Source: Rhynchopus euleeides (lineage: Eukaryota; Euglenozoa; Diplonemea; Diplonemida; Diplonemidae). From it: 64,000 bases of DNA. Below, in pieces: positions 44,301 through 52,912 of the stretch; the first letter of the stretch is position 1; every line of letters begins with the position of its first letter. The notes beneath the pieces were generated by a model. It worked only from the letters and a program-made list of their open reading frames with translations. It had not been told where the DNA came from and made no database searches. A program made the position numbers and the translations under genes. The DNA lies in the NCBI GenBank assembly GCA_963210315.1, contig OY723237.1, forward strand, positions 496,001 to 560,000, written 5' to 3'.

Positions 44301-45790
44301 TCCCGCTCATCCGCGATGGTGGCGATCGCCTTGCACCTCTCGGTGAGTGTTGTGATCTCAACCTTAGCGGAGGCGAGCTCAATGCGGTGGGATTCCCTCT
44401 CGGCGTCACGCTCGCGCTGCTCCGCCAGGATGGTTTCACGGAGAGATGAGATAACCCGGCTATCATCCTCCTCTTGAGATCTCATATCCGCAACCATCGA
44501 CTGCAGGTAGAACGTAGTCTGCTTCTCCCTCCTCAGGTCAAAATCCACATCGAAGAACGCCGCTCGGATCTGGGAGAGCTCCGCTTCACCCATCGCAGCC
44601 CGGTTAGCCGCGGCGTGGATTTTTCGGGATTTCCCCTGCGAACCCCTCAGGAGGGCATCGTTCTCCCTCCGGAGATCGCCCAGATCCGACTCCAGCGCCG
44701 CAGCCTCCTCCAACTTCTCCGCGAGCTCCCCCGCAAGCTGCCGGCACCTCTCTTCGCTCCGCTCCAGCTCCTCCCTCTGCCCCGCAGCGGCCACCTCCAG
44801 CAGGTCGTGCTCTATCCGGAGGCGGTGAAGCTCCTGCTCCACCTCATCTGCCCTCTCCAGCCTCTCCCGGATCGCGCTGTTCTCCGACAGCACCTCGATG
44901 GTGCCCCGCCGGGGCGGGCCGCCCCGCCCGCTCTCCGCAACCCTCGGGCTGTCCGGAGACACGACGCTGGCTCCGTCCCCCCCCGCAGACGCGTTGTCCC
45001 CTGAGGGGTTGCCCTCCGGTCGGTGCTGCGCTGCGCGGAGCACATCCATGGCCCCCTCCGGGAAGGGTGGTGTGATGGAGCCCTTTCTGGCATCCTCTCC
45101 GCCTGAGATGGCCTGCTCGATCTGGCTGAGGTTGCTCTGCGAGAGTCCCGCGTTGCTGTTGAGGCATTGCACGACGAGCATCCCGGGGGGCTTCCGGGGT
45201 GCGATGTGTGGCCTGGCATTTTGAAGAATCGAGGCGGTGTCGACGACAATCTTCGACGCCTTTGCATAGAGCCCCCGAGCCGCCTCGGCGTGCTCATCTG
45301 TGGATCGCACCGCATGCTGGGAACCCCTCTTCCGCGGCGAAAGCCCCACCTCGGAGCTGTGGATTGCCCTGCCATGCCCCGCAGCAGCGTCCGGCTCGAT
45401 CACCTTGAGGAGCGTGGAGGTGTGCTGCAGGTCAGCGCTGCATACCCCGGAGGGCTTCATCGGGTCGACGAGGTTCACATCCTTTCCCTGCGTCACCCTC
45501 TCCACAGCACGGGCCAGCAGCCTGTCGTGCAACCCCTTCACCAGGCCCTCAGGGAGGTCGCCATCGCAGGACCAGGCTGACCCGTCTCCTTTGTGCCTCT
45601 GCTGCTGCTGGTGGTGGAGGTTGTGTCCCGTTTGAAGCGGGGGTGGCTGGGCTGCCGGGGGTGCCTCTTGCAGCGGAGCACACTCCGCTCTGACCGCCGC
45701 CTCCGCCGCTCCCTCGGCCTCCGTGCTGTCGTCGTCCTGGCAGGCGGATCCGGTATCGGAGTCCCTTGCGGGGAGGGTGCTTCCCGGCAT
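41324..45790 (-). CDS. Large coiled-coil, low-complexity protein
   Basis: A single uninterrupted frame of 1,488 codons, taking ATG at 45788-45790. The open frame extends 188 codons further upstream, but that part reads C/G tracts like the neighbouring non-coding DNA, so I exclude it. Residues 1-290 are mostly disordered with a His/Gln-rich patch. About 295-700 is a long heptad-rich coiled coil (LERADEVEQELHRLRIEHDL, EEAAALESDLGDLRREN) ending in a basic helical segment (GKRMRRFATRVMVECIQLRV). After a poly-Pro run near 710 the rest is Pro/Gly/Ser-rich, with a strongly acidic block near 875-905. Short conserved-looking islands follow (LTLDPTPYSFFLKRLVV; FLRDRHLYEASRLNPVLKKR; NPLVSPAYRIWGVSRWGDR). 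These may be binding motifs. It is probably a cytoskeletal or scaffold protein, but no family is recognised. Confidence 0.72.
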   Translation of the reverse strand: MPGSTLPARDSDTGSACQDDDSTEAEGAAEAAVRAECAPLQEAPPAAQPPPLQTGHNLHHQQQQRHKGDGSAWSCDGDLPEGLVKGLHDRLLARAVERVTQGKDVNLVDPMKPSGVCSADLQHTSTLLKVIEPDAAAGHGRAIHSSEVGLSPRKRGSQHAVRSTDEHAEAARGLYAKASKIVVDTASILQNARPHIAPRKPPGMLVVQCLNSNAGLSQSNLSQIEQAISGGEDARKGSITPPFPEGAMDVLRAAQHRPEGNPSGDNASAGGDGASVVSPDSPRVAESGRGGPPRRGTIEVLSENSAIRERLERADEVEQELHRLRIEHDLLEVAAAGQREELERSEERCRQLAGELAEKLEEAAALESDLGDLRRENDALLRGSQGKSRKIHAAANRAAMGEAELSQIRAAFFDVDFDLRREKQTTFYLQSMVADMRSQEEDDSRVISSLRETILAEQRERDAERESHRIELASAKVEITTLTERCKAIATIADERDALLCRIDITEKNVEGQQQVAAQQAEALRELTRSLGVSEGRLHDAEEKGRALEAEVAESAEEGRRLGSELEKCRGEMAEAGARHRQELAVAAAKSLHLSAELDQSNARAAARESHGKRMRRFATRVMVECIQLRVTLARRNASIESLYSDVSRTSAIHRENKWLVHKFSHTLDDINEIKSAMRYQAQLHRQLCRSNPAIEAQCMGLHDHSLPLGGAAPPPPPPPPPASTATVSPDLGEGAKGCRSDSSSPPGSPAKLFRRHSGGKVAGAAEVAAGGESRFVPPRGCPAVAGVMPPAAGFGHLHPHQHREESQAPQEWMCGPSGGGGDDAAALSPATIPLSELQAHLQAVAGGGGETPPTGEAAAQHGGGDGLREGGVEGEEDEDDDEEEEEEESCDDETSSESESTAATEVRPVGAAVGSPRGGGVRRQRQAGGREAAPAGSPPRTQEHHSSVRSHVLRRRVREAKLADGAAAAEERQRQRPTSATSGGRPPTHHALPHQRGGGAGNADAGADIYALSTPPSSPGGGGEPRGAATTTTTTASGAPRSRSRRQRRHPRGGAPLLRGCGFLSHGGSASAGGAGRVARQPLRGLRGGKAPQGGAHRNRSSGAGGAAAADAPPPPPRPSSAVAALLKQSHAGEEGGRGSPLAPSPSPSPLPEGGRLSFVTNPSADAVARAAGGGGGGGGGSGATLTLDPTPYSFFLKRLVVSAPPADTAAVFPPPAGGGWGSCGATGSGGGGGGGGAVPSPCSAPGGTAVMFGGFPGSDLEPSVFLRDRHLYEASRLNPVLKKRTQQAGVGGGGGGGGGGVRGGRPRSAPPPPPPPPPPPARSDEVPGDPLPRQEEADGGIGGDGGVAALAAAEARFRFQPPELPASHNPLVSPAYRIWGVSRWGDRASGGRLGDDEGGGGGAMDSGCPTPGAKSRWGGGAGGFQLSGGLEWGGEGGLDAVYGPGGLCPVEIEAAMRPSGVLEARVTGSRSAAISVPSALPESVRV

Positions 45791-46517
45791 TGGTGGTGGT
45801 GGTGGGTGTTGGGTGTCAGGGAGACCCCCCCCCCCCTCCCCCACTTGGTCTCCCTTCCTCCTGCCTTCCTCCCTCCGGCGCGGGGGGGTGGGGGGGGGGC
45901 GTGGGGGTGGAGGGGTGCGGTCCTGTGGTTCTGTGTGTGGGGGGAGGGGGGGGAGGTGGGGGTCTTGTGACCTATAAATGGGTCGTCGGGAGACTGAGGA
46001 ACAGTGACTGCTGATAGTGTCCGACTTCGTCGATGTGTCTACTCTAGGAAGGCATCCTCCCAACGCCGGGTGATCGGGCGAAAGAGGCGTACCGCAGGCT
46101 GAAACTTGCTGCTGTGGAGGACGTTGTGCTGACAGTGGGCAGGGGTGTGGAGTTGTCGAGAAAACAAACAAAAGATTCCCCCCGGCTGCCGGATTCAGAG
46201 CCCCGGGGTCTAGGGTGTGTGCGAACCGCTGTGGGGCCACGACTATTGGGGGTGGGGAGGGGACGACTCCAGACGGTTTTTTTTGGTGGTTTGCCGCACT
46301 ATGAACAGCCCGGGCCTTCTGGCCACCCCACCCACCCCCCGACATCCCAGACATCCCAGAAAATCTGGGTCTCCTCGCGGATCGCCATCATGTGTTGGGC
46401 ACCAATAGCCCTGACCAGGGGTGTCGGCATTTTTGTTGCCCGATTGTATGTATCCTGTCAGGTTGGCGGGTTGCTAAACCCGGAGGAAGCAGTTCAACGA
46501 CTTCCCTTGCGAACACT

Positions 46518-46863
46518 TCACACGCCCCCACGCTGCGTTTGAGGAACACCAATGTGTTGTCGCGCCCGTTCTCGTTCTTCTCTCTTGGGGTTCACTCGAT
46601 GTTCACTGGTTTGGGTTTTTATCGCAACGGCTGCCGAAAAGGCGCGAACTCTCAAGTGGCGGTGCACCTCGCGTTCGAAAAGGTCCCACCCGGGTTCTTG
46701 CGCGTTGGAGCGAAAATTATGCGTCCGCAAATCAAACATTGAGAGAAGAACCGGCGGGATGTAGGGAATTTCGTCGATCGCGAGAATACAGCCGTACATT
46801 GTTTCAAAGAAAATGACCCTCTTCCGCGTGTCAGGATCTGTGCCGGATGTGCAGGAGGCACGC
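46518..46863 (-). pseudogene. Candidate coding fragment, unknown
   Basis: On the minus strand, about 110 codons read through balanced, non-repetitive DNA: RKRVIFFETMYGCILAIDEI, PPVLLSMFDLRTHNFRSNAQ and a basic tail HRVNPKREERERARQHIGV before a stop. Amino-acid composition is protein-like, with no homopolymers. No plausible start, partner exon or family is evident, and sequence further upstream on this strand is low-complexity. It could be a last exon, a fragment or chance. Confidence 0.28.
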
Positions 46864-47407
46864 ACAGTGCATCGAACGACAGCCGCACCACCACACGCAC
46901 GCCCCCACCCCACCACCCCCCGCTCCACTCCAAACAAGGGACTGAACGGATACAGAAAGATAAAGGAACTCAGAACATTCATTGGACACGCAGGGACAGT
47001 GTGGATCATGGCCCACTTTGCTGTGGTTTGTGTTGCACATGCGTGCGAGGGTGGGTGGGGAGAGGAAGAAGACGGCGCCTCCCCCCCCCCCCCCACACCG
47101 AAACTAACAATCGCAATCGGGGGGCATTTCGAGGACACACACAAAGCGGGATTTCCCTGTCAGTTTTTTTCCGGGGGACTGTGGAAGAGCAGATTTTGAG
47201 TTGCATTCCGGAGGATGGGTGGTGTGCTTCCACCGTGTCTCTCTGTCACACATCCATCACGCGACAAACGCGAGGCAAGGTGACACCTTGGGTGAGGCAC
47301 TGCTCTCTACTGATGCCAGTCCCTCCCTGCTGTGTTGCGATTGTTGGCAACACAGCTCTTATATGACATCAGGAGGGATAAGTCAAAGGGGCAAAAATTC
47401 GGATGAA

Positions 47408-47478
47408 AAGCGTAGCAAAGGGAACAGGATCGTCGGAAGCACTCCTACACTTTTACGCGTCATAAATGTGCTCAAAAA
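47408..47478 (+). repeat. Internally deleted SINE copy
   Basis: AAAGCGTAGCAAAGGGAACA joins directly to CGTCGGAAGCACTCCTACAC, TTTTACGC and an ATGTGCTC plus A-run end. This matches the head and tail of the 28258-28438 element with the middle missing. It confirms both termini of the family. Confidence 0.65.
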
Positions 47479-47884
47479 AAAACACGCGGCACACTCTGAC
47501 AGCCGAGGGCCCATGCAATACGAAGACGAGCCAGAGGGGCTCTCGTCACTCAAACAGGCCAGGCTCGGTGGAAACGAAGCTGCCAGAAAAGCGTTGGAAA
47601 CCATGTGTCTTGTTTGGCATCATGACAATCACGAGCAAGGCTCGGCCTGTCCCATTGACACCCTTACATGAGCAAGAAAAGAGAGGGGGGGGGAGGCAGC
47701 TGGTGCATCGTTGTTTATTTTGGCACAGGTGTTTCTTCTGTGTGCACCACGGAGTACAAATGGGGGGGGGGGTGGTGGAGGGGGGTGGGGGTGGAGAAAG
47801 GGAAATGGAAAAAACACCACGAAGCAAGCAGGCCTGACAAAAAAAGTGTCACTGCGCTTTGTTCGGCACTTTTTGCTTTGGTTT

Positions 47885-48006
47885 CTTTTTTGCGTTGACG
47901 CTTCCACACTCACACTCCTGCTGATGATGGTGTCGTGAGTGAGGAGCACAAGGGCACGAACAAGCACGCGACACTTTCCGCCCACATCGAAGTGTGCTGA
48001 ATGAAA
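47885..48006 (+). repeat. SINE-like element, A-tailed
   Basis: It contains TTGCGTTGACGCTTCCACAC, GACACTTTCCGCCCACATCG and AAGTGTGCTGAATGAAAAAA. It shares block order with the copy at 55724-55860, and both contain GGTGTCGTGAG-like and CAC(A)TTGAAGTGTGC-like pieces. Confidence 0.6.
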
Positions 48007-48284
48007 AAAAGAGACAGCTGTGTGCAGCACTAGGAAGCGCGCAAAGAACAAAAAAAGAATGTAGACAATCACGCAAATCCCCCCCCCCCTCCCGCTCACA
48101 CAAGGGCGGGTTGTGTGTGCACTATTCACGACATCCCCTCTCCCCTCGGGCACTCCCCACACCCTCCCCCCCACAACCCTGGTGCTTCGTGGCGTTTTTT
48201 GCCTTCCTGCTGTGCTCCATCCCCGGCACTTCATCACACAGCTACTCTCCCCTTTTGCAGCTGCACGATACGGATTGTGCACCG

Positions 48285-48331
48285 GTGCACGTTCGCTCTG
48301 CCCGGCAGGGCCGGGCAGAGCGAACGTGCAC
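48285..48331. other. Perfect 22-bp hairpin, 3-nt loop
   Basis: Positions 48285-48306 (GTGCACGTTCGCTCTGCCCG then GC) pair without mismatch with 48310-48331 around loop AGG. There is no adjacent T-run or gene end, so a bacterial-type terminator makes no sense here. Candidates are a recombination scar, a small-RNA precursor or an element end. Confidence 0.9.
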
Positions 48332-48495
48332 TTCCTGCGTTGTTCCGGCACAACGTATGCCGTTCGTGTTTTGTTCTGTGCGAAAAAGGAGCCGGCGTAC
48401 GTAATGTGTTTGTTTGTGCAACCGGCAAAATCTGGGGCAACTCGTGCCCCTTTCAATTTATTGTAGACACCCAGAAAAATAAAGCGCTGCAACTT

Positions 48496-49543
48496 GCAGG
48501 CCTGGGCGGGGAACGAGCCCTTTTTCCAGGTTTTTTGGGTCGGGGAACCAGGTTTTTTCTAAGAATTTTTACAAGGGAATTTTTGCTCGCCCCCCCACAG
48601 TTTCCAGGCGCGTGCCCGTCAGGCGGGACTTTTTCTCTGATTTCTCTCCGCGTCATCATTGACAGCTCTCGAGTGATGCCCAGAGATGCTTGCGGCAGAG
48701 AGTGCCCCTCATGCGCGTTACAGCTGAAAATGAATGAGGATCATCTGGCACTCGTTCTCATCGGGGGTTGTGCTCCGCAGGGACTCAATACACCTTGGCA
48801 CTCTCGCAGGGCTGGACATGCCAGCAGCTGGAGGACAGTTACAAAGCTGCCCCCGACGCCACCCACCTGCTGGCCCCTTCAGGTCTGAAAGCCCAAAAGC
48901 TCCAGGGGATTTTTGCAGTGGTGCGCACCATATTCAGCGCAGGGTGATCTCTCCGATTTTCCAAAACTGCTGGTTTACGGGTTTGGGGAACGGTCGTCGG
49001 CAGACCGTTGAAATGCCCGTGTTAGCAAGGCACACTCACGTTTCAGGTAGCGTGTCGCGTGTCACGCATGTCGCGAACGCGGCAAGTGTACCTCCCAGGT
49101 GGGGAAGCCCGACCTCCTGTCCGATGTCAGTCAGGCTTCGAAGAAGCGCTTCATGGATGCGGCGCTGACCCGGGGAAGTGAGATAGATGGACGGGCACAC
49201 GCTACATGGGGGGTCTGGGGGGCGTGAGCCCCCCAGCCGCCGGAGGCCACGGTAGCGAACATCTGTTCGTGTGGGCGTACAGATTCTGTGCGAGTTGGCT
49301 GCGTCCTCAGAGGCGACTGGAGTGGTTGGACCCCGACTTGATGGGATTCGAAGGACTTGAGTACGAGACGTACGCCACAGGGGGGTCTGGGGGGCGGAGC
49401 CCCCCAGCCGCCGGAGGCCACGGTAGTGAACGTCTGGCTCTCCAGTTGGCCAGCAAGGCGAACGGTACGTGGGACAGACTTCCCTTCCATCCTTGTGCGC
49501 GCCCTGTCGACTGGGGAAAACTTAGAAAAAGTTTTTTCCTCTG
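48496..49543 (+). repeat. Solo arm of the foldback element
   Basis: It starts GCAGGCCTGGGCGGGG, matches the left arm at 27834 and ends near the TCGACTGGG and TTAGAAAAA motif. It carries hairpin copies 13 and 14, has the empty SINE site (48908-48918) and the empty CCGAC site (48540). A single arm without interior or partner suggests recombination between arms or one-ended transposition. Confidence 0.85.
49206..49436 (+). repeat. GC hairpin repeats, copies 13 and 14
   Basis: Hairpins lie at 49206-49265 and 49378-49436 within the solo arm. Copy 13 has a loop one base longer (GTGA), and the 9-bp stem is still perfect. Confidence 0.88.
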
Positions 49544-49599
49544 AGGAGGATTCTTCATATTCCTGGATTTCCCGAATTTCCTGGATTTCCCCCGGCCCC

Positions 49600-49880
49600 T
49601 TAGGCGATTTCAGGGCGGACAGGGCGGACATGCCCGGACCCGGAAATCCGGGTGTCCGGATGTCCGGGTCCAATTTTGACCCCCCCCCCCCCCCCGGACA
49701 TTTCCCGAATTTCCCGCCCGGACATGTCCGCCCGGACATCCGGACATCCAGAAATGTCCGCCCCGGACAGGGCGGACATGTCCGGGCGGACATTTTCTGG
49801 TGTCCGGATGTCCGGGCGGACATGTCCGGACCCGGAAATTCGGGAAATCCAATTTTGACCCCCCCCCCGGACATGTCCGG
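49600..49880. repeat. GGACATGTCC-rich palindromic array
   Basis: Dozens of overlapping GGACATGTCC, CCGGACATC and GGGCGGACA words occur in both orientations around two poly-C runs (49681-49695 and 49859-49868). The block 49600-49700 is roughly the mirror of 49780-49870, so the array is also a larger inverted repeat. Confidence 0.85.
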
Positions 49881-49976
49881 CCAGGACCTCAATAGTTTGA
49901 TTTTTGGTCCAGAAAATAGTTTGAAAATTTTTGAAATCTGGGTGCCCAAATTTTTTGCTCCTAAGACCGGCGATTT

Positions 49977-50420
49977 GTAGGGGGACCCTTTCGAATTTTT
50001 TTTGGAGAAGGGTAAATTGAACGTTTTTGGCCAAATGAAGCCACTGCGACCATTCCCGGGCCTCGGAAATCAGATTTTGGCCCCTCAAATGCGGTGCCGG
50101 TCCGGACAAAAAACCGAAAAAATCGTGAAAAATGGCCCGTTTTCCCCAGCCAACAATGGGCCAAAAATGCCCCCCGGACACCCCCAGAGACATGTCCTAA
50201 TCCGGGGTGCCAGTAGGGGGGACCTTTCGAATTTTTTTTCGAGGAGAGGTCAATTGAACGTTTTTGGACATCTGAGGCCACTGCGACCATTCCCAGGCCT
50301 CGGAAATGAGATTTTTGGCCCTCAAATGGGGTACCGGTCCCCACGAAATTCCGAAAAATTCATGAAAATCGAAAGGTCCCACGCACCAAATTCTGCCCAA
50401 AAATCGTCAAAAATGGACAT
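49977..50420. repeat. Two tandem 236-bp units
   Basis: Both units begin GTAGGGGG(G)ACC...TTTCGAATTTTTTTT and share ATTGAACGTTTTTGG, CCACTGCGACCATTCCC and GGCCTCGGAAAT. A short third copy of the head lies at about 54293-54325. Divergence between units is visible but moderate. Confidence 0.8.
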
Positions 50421-50500
50421 GTCATAGGCAGCAATGGGGCACCAATCACTCCCCAAATTTTGCTCAATGATTCCACGGCAAGCCAGATTTTCTGATCAAT

Positions 50501-51271
50501 TACCGTAAAAGGAAATATTGTGGACCGTAATAAAGGTGAACCGTACTATAGGTGGACCGTAAAAAAGATGGAACAAATAGGATTTTTCCGGAACTTGGAA
50601 CATTTTTACGGTCCACCTATTTTACGGTTGGGATAGTGGACTTGGCAGTTTTTTTACGAGTTCCGAGCGACGAAGTCGCGAAGGAACCAAGGAAATCGTA
50701 CGACTGAAGCTTCAGGATCAACACCACAGGGCCTCAACACATAGTGCGCGCTCACCATCGTCCGGAACTGTTCTCCCACAGTTACTGCAGGGTGTACTAC
50801 ACTAAAGGAGTACGATTTCCCTGAATTTTCCGGGCACTGATTCACGAATTTACATCTGGAGGGAGCCCGGTCGTCTCAGCTTCTGTCTGCGCGCCCTGCC
50901 GTACTGTGGCTGCTTATGTGGGCGAGCGCAGCAGGTTCTATTTTTACTTCTACCGGAACGCTCCTTGCATGGTACTACACTTCTCGAGGTGAGTGGTGGT
51001 GATCGTGCCCTTTCCGCACGCAGGGAGGCCTTGCTTCTCTTGCTGGTGTTGGTTGCGGTGGTGGAGGGAGGGTCCAAAGCTGGGAGGTCGGGAGGCCTAC
51101 GTGGAAGTTTGCGGCATGGAGGCCGCAACCCACCAGCCCGCGGGCGAAAGTCGCATTGTCCGTTCCATATTCAGTCCCAATAAATAGTGGACCGTAAAAA
51201 AGATGGAACGTTTGGCCTTTTTTTGGGAACTTGGAACATTTTTACGGTCCACCCTTTTTCCGTTTACGGTA
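50501..51271. mobile_element. 771-bp TACCGTA element, intact copy
   Basis: Left end TACCGTAAAAGGAAATATTG, right end CCGTTTACGGTA. Subterminal GGACCGT/ACGGTCC words repeat at both ends (GTGGACCGTAA, AGGTGGACCGTAAAAAAGAT). The interior holds repeat W and a conserved block ending with an AATAAA motif just before the right terminus. No transposase is encoded. It is the empty-site reference for the nested insertion in the next copy: AACAAATAGGATTTTTCCGG near 50571 is uninterrupted. Confidence 0.85.
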
Positions 51272-51362
51272 TACATGTATTATACATGTATAATACTTGC
51301 ATGTCAACTATTATACATGTATAATACATGTATATGCCTGAAATATACATGTAAAATACATG
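51272..51362. repeat. ACATGTATAATACATG palindromic spacer
   Basis: This is 91 bp of TACATGTATTATACATGTAT-type words on both strands, wedged exactly between the right end of one TACCGTA element and the left end of the next. It may be a target microsatellite for both insertions. Confidence 0.8.
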
Positions 51363-51447
51363 TACCGTAAACGGAAATATTGTGGACCGTAATAAAGGTG
51401 AACCGTACTATAGGTGGACCGTAAAAAAGATGGAACAATAGCTATTT

Positions 51448-51650
51448 ATTACCGGTAATAATAAAGTACTTTATGGATTGAGGGTAATTACGTCCCCGAA
51501 GCAAGGTCCGAGGGTGTTTTGTTCCCCGAGGGAAGGCCCGAGGGCGAAGCCCGAGGGCCTTCCCGAGGGGAACAAAAACACCCGAGTACCTTGCTGAGGG
51601 GACGTAATTTCCCGAAATCCAGAAAGTACTCAATTAGGACCGGTTATATG
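51448..51650. other. Long imperfect hairpin at the recombinase element 5' end
   Basis: AAGTACTTTATGGATT (51465 onward) pairs with ATCCAGAAAGTACT near 51616-51631. GGTAATTACGTCCCC pairs with GGGGACGTAATTTCC, and GGAAGGCCCGAGGG pairs with CCCGAGGGCCTTCC around a CGAAG loop near 51552. The stem approaches 90 bp with bulges. It ends in TTACCGGT/ACCGGTTA words, so it may be a recombinase-binding or replication structure, or a nested MITE. Confidence 0.8.
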
Positions 51651-51754
51651 GTAGTTTGTTAACGGTCCTGAAACCATTATAATCGGTTACCTGCAGAAAG
51701 CCTCCGTAGTACCAGAGCCACAACCTCCACAGATCACGCAACATCACACACATC

Positions 51755-52795
51755 ATGCCCCGCGCCGCCGATCATGACAGCGACAGCAGCAGCAGCACAT
51801 CAAGTGACGGTGACCTCATGCCAGTCCGCAGCAGGAAGGCATACACCGATCGACTGACTGACTTCGAGGCGTACGTCGCTGAGGAGGCTCCCCGGGTTCG
51901 TTCCATGAAGACAATCTACTCCGAGAAGCACATCAAGGGCTATCTCAAGGCCAAGCTGCAGGGGGGTTCTGCCGCATCGTCAATCTGGAACTACTACTCC
52001 ATCATCAACTTCAAGGTCAAGATTGTCCACGGGAACATGATCAAGACAAAGATGCCACGCCTCCACCAGTACGTGAAGAATCAAACAAAGGGCTACACCA
52101 CCAAACAAGCCAAAACCTTCTCTTTTCAAGAACTGCAGGACTACATGGACAAGGGCACCGGGTCGCTGGCGAGCAAGCAGGATCGTGCGCTTGTGGTGCT
52201 GGCCTTCTTCGGTGGGATGCGCTGCGTTGAACTCCGCAACCTGTCGATCGAAAACATCACCGTCCAAGATGAGCAGATCAGCGTGAAGTTCTACGGTGCA
52301 AAGCAGGGAAGCGTCGCGATTGAACGGTCGTTTGTGGTCCCCAAGATGCTGAACGAAGAAGCTGTGTTCTACGACGTCCTCAAGGCCCATCTGGCCCACC
52401 TCTCTCTGTCGGACCTCGTGACGGGGCCTGTCGCAAGACGCATCAACAAGGCCGGCAGCGCGTTCCTCGCTTCGCCCATCGGGCGAAACCAATTCTACGG
52501 GCTGCCACGGAAGATTGCGCTGTGCCTGGAAAAGGACCCGGAGGGATACACCGGGCACAGCATGAGACGCTCCGCCGCGCTGGCAGCGGCCAATGGCGGC
52601 GCGTCCACCATGGATCTCCGCAGGCATTTCGGCTGGCGCGGAGAATCGACGCCGCAGCTCTACCTTGATGCATCCACGACACACCAGCGGAACGTCGCGC
52701 ACATGATGTCAAGCCAGCCTGCACAGGGGACGACGACGGGAGCGCCAAGCCAGAGCAGGGTGACTGTGGATCTGAACGTCAACCTGCCGAGGTGA
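51755..52795 (+). CDS. Tyrosine recombinase (Crypton-like)
   Basis: 346 residues, intact. Tyrosine recombinases cut and rejoin DNA through a covalent 3'-phosphotyrosine. After a Ser/Asp-rich start (1-22), residues about 30-115 look like the helical core-binding domain and about 120-310 the catalytic domain. The expected residues are present in order: Arg156 (GGMRCVEL), a candidate Lys183, His268-x-x-Arg271 (GHSMRR), Trp294 in the His/Trp position (HFGWRG) and nucleophile Tyr303 (QLYLD). The C-terminal tail is short, with no zinc or GCR1-type DNA-binding domain. It has one exon and starts at the first ATG after an A/C-rich leader. AATAAA lies at 52907-52912. It sits between the 38-bp inverted repeats of its element and on the strand opposite the other genes. 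Frame and catalytic set are intact, so it may be active. Confidence 0.9.
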   Translation: MPRAADHDSDSSSSTSSDGDLMPVRSRKAYTDRLTDFEAYVAEEAPRVRSMKTIYSEKHIKGYLKAKLQGGSAASSIWNYYSIINFKVKIVHGNMIKTKMPRLHQYVKNQTKGYTTKQAKTFSFQELQDYMDKGTGSLASKQDRALVVLAFFGGMRCVELRNLSIENITVQDEQISVKFYGAKQGSVAIERSFVVPKMLNEEAVFYDVLKAHLAHLSLSDLVTGPVARRINKAGSAFLASPIGRNQFYGLPRKIALCLEKDPEGYTGHSMRRSAALAAANGGASTMDLRRHFGWRGESTPQLYLDASTTHQRNVAHMMSSQPAQGTTTGAPSQSRVTVDLNVNLPR

Positions 52796-52906
52796 TGCCC
52801 TCTAGCCCCTGTGAAGTGTTGTAGCGAGTAGGAGCAATGTGGATCAAGCAAACTGGCCAGGACCTCGCCCCCACACCGCCCCTGCCCCCAGCCGCTTTTT
52901 CCAGGA

Positions 52907-52912
52907 AATAAA
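52907..52912 (+). terminator. Putative polyadenylation signal AATAAA
   Basis: It lies 112 bp after the recombinase stop in GGAAATAAAGATTTCC. Assignment rests on the canonical hexamer only. Confidence 0.4.

Larger units (their letters stand above)
45791..48495. other. Intergenic with one candidate exon
   Basis: Upstream of the coiled-coil gene are (GGT)n and G-runs (45793-45960). A possible coding fragment lies at 46518-46863. A deleted SINE copy (47408-47478), an A-tailed SINE-like copy (47885-48006) and a perfect 22-bp hairpin (48285-48331) follow. Nothing else is supported. Confidence 0.5.

Noticed and set aside
45791-46354. 188-codon upstream extension of the coiled-coil protein
   Set aside because: It reads C/G tracts and pyrimidine-rich DNA like the intergenic sequence. 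The Met at 45790 starts normal-looking coding sequence.
48285-48331. Bacterial rho-independent terminator
   Set aside because: No T-run, no gene end and a eukaryotic context.
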